DNA from: an uncultured Bacteroidales bacterium
GTDB lineage: Bacteria; Bacteroidota; Bacteroidia; Bacteroidales; Paludibacteraceae
Direction: 5' to 3'
Assembly (NCBI GenBank): GCA_900321775.1
Contig: ONXE01000100.1
Location: forward strand, 1 to 8,390
DNA: 8,390 nucleotides
Made by a program: the position numbers and the translations under genes
Shown here: piece by piece, positions 1-5,800 of the stretch
How positions within the stretch are numbered: position 1 is the first letter of the stretch
How the letters are laid out: every line of letters starts with the position of its first letter
Notes under the pieces: generated by a model
Databases searched by the model: none
Seen by the model: only the letters and a program-made list of their open reading frames with translations
What the model was told of the DNA's origin: nothing

Positions 1-1104
1 AAGCAGAGCGTCCGGCATGACCTTGGCCTCGATGTCGTAGTCGATGACGCAGTCGTCAAAGTCCTCGTCATAGGTTCCTCCCGTGTGAACGGTAGGCCAA
101 CTGTCCTCGAAGAACACGCAACCGCTGGAGTGGTAGAACATCTGCTCCTGATCGCTTGTGATATACGGAGCAGGCTCACCCAGCATAACATTCTCCATGC
201 CTGAAGGAGCCAACATCGGAGCAAGCGCTGCGGCCTCATAAGGCTCGGTAATTACGATGTCATTATTCTTGGCAGCACCGGTCTGGTCGCCGTTGCCTAC
301 GAAGTCGGGATTAACAGTATTGCCGCAACCACAGGAGCAACCCCAAGGCATGCACTTCGGGCAACCGTCACCACAGCAGAGGTGATACTTGTAACCGGTA
401 ACGATATGATCCTCAATGGTGTAAGCATCCTCCAGGAAGTAGCCGTCACCGCCAATGCCACCGGCGTAAGCAAACTTGTAACGGAGTGTATGGTTGTGTT
501 CTGCGTCGTAGAAGACTACGTCTTTCGGATAGGTTCTAACGTTTCCTCCACCATTGTTCTCCCAACCGAATGCCCAAGGAACCTGTACATAACGGGTCTC
601 ACCGAACTTACCAAAGGTAATCTGATCCACCGGGAAGTCGGAGAGGGTATAAACTTCAGCCATTACGGTGTCGTCCACTTCCTCAACACGCATGCCGGAG
701 GGAGCAGCTACTTTGTTGCGATCCGGAGCCAGTTCGTAGCTGTCGGCGTCGGGGCCGGCTACATAATACACAGCCACCATCGTCTTGATGGGAGCTTGAA
801 ACAACAGTTTTACTTTGCCGAACGGCTCAACATCCTTGCCGTCAGTCGGCACTGCTACTTCGGGATGAACCTCCATCGGAGTTACGGTCAGGTTCTTCTC
901 CACTCCACTGTAGTTTTCCAGATACACGGTTGTCACGCCTGCCGGTACAGAAATCTCTGCGTACCCGTAGTACGAATCAACTGCCCCTTTGTCGAAGGGA
1001 TCAATTCCCTTCGGTGATTTGTTCTCAGGCTGATTGCTCGGGTTGCAGCCAATGAGCATCAGAGCCGCGAGCATTACACTCGCCAAAAAAGTAAATCTTT
1101 TCAT
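1..1104 (-). CDS. LruC-like domain lipoprotein with cysteine-rich cluster (3' end cut off by window)
   Basis: 368 codons are open from the ATG at 1104 to the window edge; the C-terminus is missing. The first 20 residues form a lipoprotein signal: basic MKR, a hydrophobic stretch, then lipobox LIGC with Cys20 as the probable lipidated residue, so envelope anchoring is expected. No acidic run follows Cys20, so the usual Bacteroidota surface-export signature is weak or absent. A Ser/Val-rich beta-type region follows. Residues 243-260 carry seven cysteines in 18 residues (C243, C244, C248, C251, C256, C258, C260) with Trp and Gly between them. Residues 331-361 read FFEDSWP, then a Gly/Thr spacer, then YDEDFDDCVIDYDIEAK. 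This resembles the FEDxxP...DYDFND...DYxIE pattern of LruC/DUF4842-type proteins of Bacteroidota, whose function is not established. The gene starts 36 bp after the transferase stop, with no promoter recognised in the gap and an A/T-rich leader without a Shine-Dalgarno, so co-transcription is likely. The family call is from motif memory and is moderately sure; the lipoprotein call is firm. Confidence 0.8.
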   Translation of the reverse strand, partial: MKRFTFLASVMLAALMLIGCNPSNQPENKSPKGIDPFDKGAVDSYYGYAEISVPAGVTTVYLENYSGVEKNLTVTPMEVHPEVAVPTDGKDVEPFGKVKLLFQAPIKTMVAVYYVAGPDADSYELAPDRNKVAAPSGMRVEEVDDTVMAEVYTLSDFPVDQITFGKFGETRYVQVPWAFGWENNGGGNVRTYPKDVVFYDAEHNHTLRYKFAYAGGIGGDGYFLEDAYTIEDHIVTGYKYHLCCGDGCPKCMPWGCSCGCGNTVNPDFVGNGDQTGAAKNNDIVITEPYEAAALAPMLAPSGMENVMLGEPAPYITSDQEQMFYHSSGCVFFEDSWPTVHTGGTYDEDFDDCVIDYDIEAKVMPDALL

Positions 1105-1140
1105 ACGATAATATAACCAGTAATACTTATTTACTATTCA

Positions 1141-2370
1141 CTATTCGTTCACAAACTTGTCCTTGTTGCTGTCCTCGCTCAAGCCCTGCACCTTGTTTTC
1201 CGGCGCATCCAGCCATTTCTCAAAACGCAACCAACTCTTTGTGTGGCCCAAATGAGTCCGCGGTGCAAACCGCTTCAGCATCCTGCCTATTCCGTTGTCC
1301 TTTTGCCCCAGCCAAAGCACGGCATACGTGCCCCAAACTAACAACACTGCCGCACCTGCCACTACGTACAACTGCTCTTCCTGCGAGGCGCCCAGACGAT
1401 ACGAGGCAAACCATATCAGCACAATCACCACGTCTATCGCTATCTCCGACAACGCCGTAACGCTATGGCTGATTCCTACTGCTATAAAAGCGTGATGCAG
1501 ATGCGTCTTATCCGCCTTGAACGGACTGATGCCATGCACCATCCTCTGCGTCATCACTCTCAGCGTGTCAAACACCGGAACCGACAATATGGCCAATGCC
1601 AACGCTATCGTTCCCTCACCGCCGTCATAACGGCTTGCGTCACCCGAAAGCAGACATATGATGCACCAACTCATCAACACACCCATCATCATCGTACCTG
1701 CATCACCGATAAACATACGGCTGCGCTTGCCATACACGTTGTGCAGAAAAAATGGCAGCAGACTCGCACACATCGCAAACGCCAGCATCGCATTAGGTAC
1801 ATCGCCGCGTCCCAGAAACACTCCGCCGAACAAACCCGCACAGGTCATACACAACCCGCTGCTCAAACCGTTCACTCCGTCTATCATGTTGATAGCGTTG
1901 ATGATTCCCACTCCCGCAAAAACCGTCAACGGAACAGCTATCCACCAGGAGAACGTTTCCAACCCCCACAATCCGTGCAGGCTGTCCACGCACTTGCCCG
2001 ACGCATAAATCATGCCAACCAGAACCAACACCTCAGCCAGCACTCGGCTGAGTTGGGAAAACCCTACCAGGTCGTCCATCGCACCCATGTACAACAACAC
2101 CACCATCGCCATCAGTACTGGCAGCAACGGCATGCAATCCGTCAGGATGCAACCTACCAACACCGCGCTCACCACGCCGAAAAACACAGCTATACCGCCC
2201 ATTACGGGCACAGGCTCTGTCTGCAGCTTGCGAGCATCAGGATTATCCACTAAGTTCTTCTCCTTGGCAATCCTCAAAATCTTGAAATAAATCCAAAATA
2301 CAGAGGTCAGAGCTACTAACGATGGCAGCAAAACCTGTGCACAAGGAGTATGTAATATATCTTTCAGCAT
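1141..2370 (-). CDS. WecA/TagO-type undecaprenyl-phosphate GlcNAc(HexNAc)-1-phosphate transferase (glycosyltransferase family 4)
   Basis: Integral membrane enzyme expected to transfer a HexNAc-1-phosphate from a UDP-sugar to a polyprenyl phosphate at the cytoplasmic face, the first step of lipid-linked glycan assembly. Family motifs appear in order: DNPDARKLQTEPVPVMGG (residues 42-59), the acidic Mg-binding pair D99-D100 in GAMDDLVGFSQL, NAINMIDGVNGL (158-169), GDAGT (222-226), PVFDTLRVM (265-273), and the histidine motif DKTHLHH (287-293). The HLHH form and the RKL...PVPxxGG opening favour WecA/TagO/RgpG over MraY. About ten or eleven hydrophobic segments are visible, the first at about residues 13-32. 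At 409 residues it is somewhat longer than the usual 330-380, the excess being a charged cytoplasmic C-terminal tail from about residue 355. The start at 2370 is supported by a promoter ending 23 bp upstream and by motif position. The gene ends with tandem in-frame stops, TAG then TGA. The sugar substrate cannot be told from sequence. No other glycan-assembly genes are in the window. Confidence 0.93.
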   Translation of the reverse strand: MLKDILHTPCAQVLLPSLVALTSVFWIYFKILRIAKEKNLVDNPDARKLQTEPVPVMGGIAVFFGVVSAVLVGCILTDCMPLLPVLMAMVVLLYMGAMDDLVGFSQLSRVLAEVLVLVGMIYASGKCVDSLHGLWGLETFSWWIAVPLTVFAGVGIINAINMIDGVNGLSSGLCMTCAGLFGGVFLGRGDVPNAMLAFAMCASLLPFFLHNVYGKRSRMFIGDAGTMMMGVLMSWCIICLLSGDASRYDGGEGTIALALAILSVPVFDTLRVMTQRMVHGISPFKADKTHLHHAFIAVGISHSVTALSEIAIDVVIVLIWFASYRLGASQEEQLYVVAGAAVLLVWGTYAVLWLGQKDNGIGRMLKRFAPRTHLGHTKSWLRFEKWLDAPENKVQGLSEDSNKDKFVNE

Positions 2371-2392
2371 CTTGCTTTCTCAATTCGGACTG

Positions 2393-2424
2393 CAAAGATA
2401 ATGCTTTTTTTTGGTTTTACCAAA
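2393..2424 (-). promoter_or_regulatory. Bacteroides-type sigma-ABfr promoter for the transferase gene
   Basis: On the minus strand a -33 TTTG (2424-2421) is followed by a 20-nt A-rich spacer and a -7 box TATCTTTG (2400-2393), matching the TTTG / TAnnTTTG consensus of the Bacteroidota primary sigma factor at ideal spacing. Transcription should begin around 2385-2390, giving a leader of only about 15-20 nt before the ATG at 2370. No Shine-Dalgarno is evident, as is normal for the phylum. The downstream lipoprotein gene probably shares this promoter. Confidence 0.85.
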
Positions 2425-2600
2425 ATATATGTGACTTTGTTTGATAAAAACCGAACTTTTTTTTACTTATTGTTACAAAATAGAGCATTTCTGGAATGAA
2501 TAAGTACTTTTCCCGTTCCAAAATCGCTGCACTTTTTTGTCTGTTTCGCGGCCTTCCTACAGCCTTCCCAGCAGCCATTTTTTGATGCCAACTCAAGCCA
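2425..2600. other. Intergenic stretch upstream of the transferase promoter, no gene recognised
   Basis: A/T-rich next to the promoter, then more G/C-rich from about 2545. A minus-strand reading frame spans 2686-2417, but it runs into the promoter -33 box, has no recognisable domain, and owes part of its length to the neighbouring 11-bp repeats, so I do not call it a gene. No RNA gene or operator is recognised. Weak, imperfect copies of the neighbouring repeat (for example AACTCAAGCCA at 2590-2600) may extend into this part. Confidence 0.5.
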
Positions 2601-2655
2601 TTCTGTAGCCACTCTGTAGCATACTTCTTGCGACTCTCTTGCGACTCTCTTCGAA
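2601..2655. repeat. 11-bp periodic tandem array
   Basis: Read in consecutive 11-mers on the plus strand: ttctgtagcca, ctctgtagcat, acttcttgcga, ctctcttgcga, ctctcttcgaa. The unit cttgcgactct is perfect twice in a row at 2627-2637 and 2638-2648. The two copies at 2601-2622 differ from the others mainly in the core (gtagc for cttgc), so the array looks like an old repeat with a recently re-duplicated part. Period 11 is not a multiple of three, so a repeat-encoded protein is unlikely. It lies about 180-230 bp upstream of the transferase promoter. Function unknown. Confidence 0.7.
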
Positions 2656-2804
2656 CGGTCTTGGGACGATTGTCATTTTGGCCCACTTAAACCATTGATT
2701 ATCAATCTCACCTTCCCCGATTTTTGACAACGGCGTAGCAGATCGTCCGAGCCTGCGAGGAAAGAATGGGGTGGTAATGTCCCTGTTTGGACAAGGTAAA
2801 TGGT
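2656..2804. other. Intergenic stretch between the terminator and the 11-bp array, no gene recognised
   Basis: No supported coding sequence. A small possible hairpin, gtcc-ctgttt-ggac, lies at 2779-2792. The hexamer GTCCCT recurs at 2779-2784 and 2803-2808, and its complement AGGGAC occurs at 2822-2827 inside the neighbouring terminator. No TAnnTTTG-type promoter was recognised by eye on either strand. Confidence 0.45.
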
Positions 2805-2842
2805 CCCTAAAACAAACAAGCAGGGACTTTCGCCCCTGCCTG
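2805..2842 (-). terminator. Rho-independent-type terminator of the giant repeat gene
   Basis: On the minus strand, 22 bp after the stop codon, CAGGCAGGGG (2842-2833) can pair with TCCCTGCTTG (2826-2817) around the 6-nt loop CGAAAG. This gives a 10-bp stem including two G-U wobbles, with a perfect GC-rich core GCAGGG/CCCTGC. A T-rich run, TTTGTTTT, follows at 2816-2809. The placement separates transcription of the giant gene from the downstream transferase gene. Confidence 0.75.
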
Positions 2843-2864
2843 TCGAAAAACTATGTCGAGAACA

Positions 2865-5800
2865 TTATCTCTTCACTTCTACCAACTTACCGTCAGAAGA
2901 ATACACTTTGCCTTCCGGAGTGATGATGTACACCTTCTCGTCACGAATCACTTTACGTGCCGCGCGGTTCTCATCTCCCACTTCCGGTGCGCCGGTTCCG
3001 CCATCATACCGGTATGCTGCCTGAATCATTATACCGTTGTTCAGGTCGCCGCTTACCACTTGCCAGCCTATGAAGCTGTAGCCCTCATACGTCGGCGGTT
3101 CAGGCAAGTTCAGGTCCACATTCTGGATATCCAGCATCTGAGCATCTTTGTCCGCATAAATAATGCTGGTGTTGCCGTAAGTGGTAGGACGGAACTGGGC
3201 AACTGAGATGCGAACGGAAGTGATGTTCTGCAGACTGTCGCTCCAGCCAATGAAGTCGTAACCCTCGCGGTATGCGGAGAAGGCGTCGATATTATTTACG
3301 CTGTTTCCGTGGTATATCTGACCCGAGGCAATAATGAAACCGTTCCAGTTAACCAGGTAAACAGGATAAAGAGCGCGCTCATACATCTCGTCAATAAGCA
3401 TATTACGCGTGATAGGCTCATCAGTGTGATACTCTTGCATGGTGGCCACATCTACCCAATACTTGAATACTATGCCCTCGTGATACGGGATAGTAGGAGA
3501 GATGGGCAGAACGAAACCGTGAGCCTCCTGAGCTATCATCAGCAACTCGTTGTCAAAGTCCTGATCAACAAATGCCACAGTATAGAAGATGTTCGGATTA
3601 ACCGTGCACTCCACAGTCTCGGCTATAGTGTAACCAATGGAATCGCGACCGTACAGACGATAGCACGTGGATGCACTCACGTTCTTTATGTCCTGAGTCT
3701 GATGGGTAACACCACGACCACTCACACCGTCATTCCAGATGATGTTCACCACACTGTCGTGCGCGAAGGTGTAACTGCACCAGCCGAGGCTGTCAACAGG
3801 CACCAACGTACCCGGCCAGCTGCCGCATATATCCCGTGTCCATTCTCCGTTTTCGTCCTCGGCCCAAGCATAGATATACACGCTCTCCCAACCGAAACCG
3901 TGGGTCGGAATCAAGCGAACCTTCAGGTCTGAAATAGGAGGAAGTTCCTCATAAACAGGACGAATGATTTGGTTCTCAGTGATGTTCGTCAACGGGCTGT
4001 CCCAACCTGCAAACACGTATCCGGGACGTTCCGGAGCAACCGGCACTTGCGTGATGGAATCACCATACAGCACCTCTGCGTAGCCGAAGATGTAGTTATC
4101 AAGGTCAACAAAGAACACACGCTTGTAGGCCTCTGCGTTATGGGCGCACTCAAGTGTTTCCCACTGGTAGTGGTACATGTTGTCGTAGAACTCCTTGTCG
4201 TAACTCTTGATGCCTACGCAGATATCTTCGGTAATGCCCGTGATATCGTAGGTTTGGGTGTACGCGTTCGGAGCACTGATCACAACGTTGAAGTTGGTGT
4301 AAGCCGAATCCAGTCTGTAGGTGTACCAATTGGTAACGGTGTCCAATGTCATCTCTTGTCCCGGCCATTCGCCCAGAATCGGAGTATCCACGCTGTCTAC
4401 GCTTACCCAAGCATAGATGTACTTCGGTTGCTGCCAGCCGAACTGCTGCGGCGATTTGAAGCGCACCTGGATGCCGGTGCCGGCTGAACCATTGTATTGA
4501 TACACAGCATGTACCGTCATTTGTCCCATTACGTGGCTGAAGTCTTGGTCCCAGCCAACAAAGGTGTAACCCGGCACTACAGGAGCCTCGGGAGCTACTG
4601 CTGCCTGACCCTCTACCACGCGACTCATGCCCAAATAACTGTCATTGAGGCCGAAGAAATATACGATATGATACATACTCGGAGCAATGCTGCAATCCAC
4701 TCGAGCGCACTCGTGAACGTACATGCCATCGAAGTAATCGAGGCCTTCTCCTATCTGGAAGCAACTTGACTCGGTCACATTCAGGATATCTACCGTTTGT
4801 ACGCTATGAGTGAACGAATTGAACACGATGTTCACTTTGTCATACTCCTGCGCAAAGGTGTAAGTCCACCAACCATTGCCATCAAACTCCATCGGTTGGC
4901 CCGGCCATTCACCCAACAGTTGCGTGTCCACACCTGTGCTGTCGTCATGCTGCCATGCGTAGATATAATTGTCTGCGTACCAACCGCCGTAGTAGTATTC
5001 CTCCATCAAGCGGATGGTCATACCCTGAGGCTGCGGCTGCGGCTGAGTTTCGCATTCCGTAGGATAAACAAGATAGTAACCGGTAGGCCACCAGGGATTG
5101 GCGATGCGGAAGCAGTAATCGCTGCTTACGTTATCCACATCCACAGTCTGGTTGTCTATGTTGCCCTCACCGTTGTTGAACAGGAAGTCAATCTCCTGCA
5201 CTCCTGCAGGGAATGTGTACGTAAGCCAACCCGTTGTATCACGGGTCATCAAGGCACCCGGCCACTCGGCGTCCATGGCACCGGTAGTCCATGAGAAGAC
5301 ATACACATTCTCCCAACTCTCGGGTACGCTGGCCGGATCCAGGCGAACCGTCACAGGATTAGCGGGCTCGGCCTCCGGCAGGTTGATATAGTATTTGGCC
5401 TGTGCCCACTTGTCGGTGGTGACGTTGTAGAGCACGTTGCTGCCGTCATACAGACCTTCCCAGAATACGAAGTGGTAACCGTCGTACTCGGGTAACCTAT
5501 CGGTCGGCAGTACAGCGTTTCCGCCATAGGGCACTACTATACTGTCGTAAACTGCGAGTGTAATGTTATCGAGTATATATACGATACACGTGCCCCCTGT
5601 ATCAATTGGCGTCGGAGTTATCGAATCCGGATGGATGCAATCCACGCTGATGAGCGGATAGCGGTTGTTTTCCACCGAGTTCGGGTCGCCGAAAGCATAG
5701 CATACATCGGATGTTACCCGGGCATCTACTGTTTGGTTGCCTGCTCCCCAAGCACCGTTGTTGAAGAGGAGGTCTATCATCTCGAGATTCTGGAACGTGT

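Noticed and set aside
382..1017. 211-residue plus-strand ORF
   Set aside because: Antisense to the lipoprotein gene, whose lipobox and acidic motif support the minus strand.
1105..1140. Separate promoter for the lipoprotein gene
   Set aside because: The 36-bp gap is A/T-rich, but no TAnnTTTG box with a properly spaced TTTG is present there or at the end of the transferase gene.
1465..2253. 262-residue plus-strand ORF
   Set aside because: It lies wholly antisense to the transferase motifs, is extremely rich in His, Gln and Arg, and has no domain. It is an antisense shadow.
1141..2370. MraY (phospho-MurNAc-pentapeptide transferase) identity
   Set aside because: The HLHH motif, the RKL...PVPxxGG opening and the absence of neighbouring mur genes fit WecA/TagO better.
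2601..2655. CRISPR array
   Set aside because: The 11-bp units are contiguous, with no spacers, and far too short for CRISPR repeats. No cas genes are present.
2417..2686. 89-residue minus-strand ORF between the giant gene and the transferase
   Set aside because: It overlaps the transferase promoter -33 box, has no recognisable domain, is very basic, and is partly made of 11-bp repeats that shift frame. Probably not coding.
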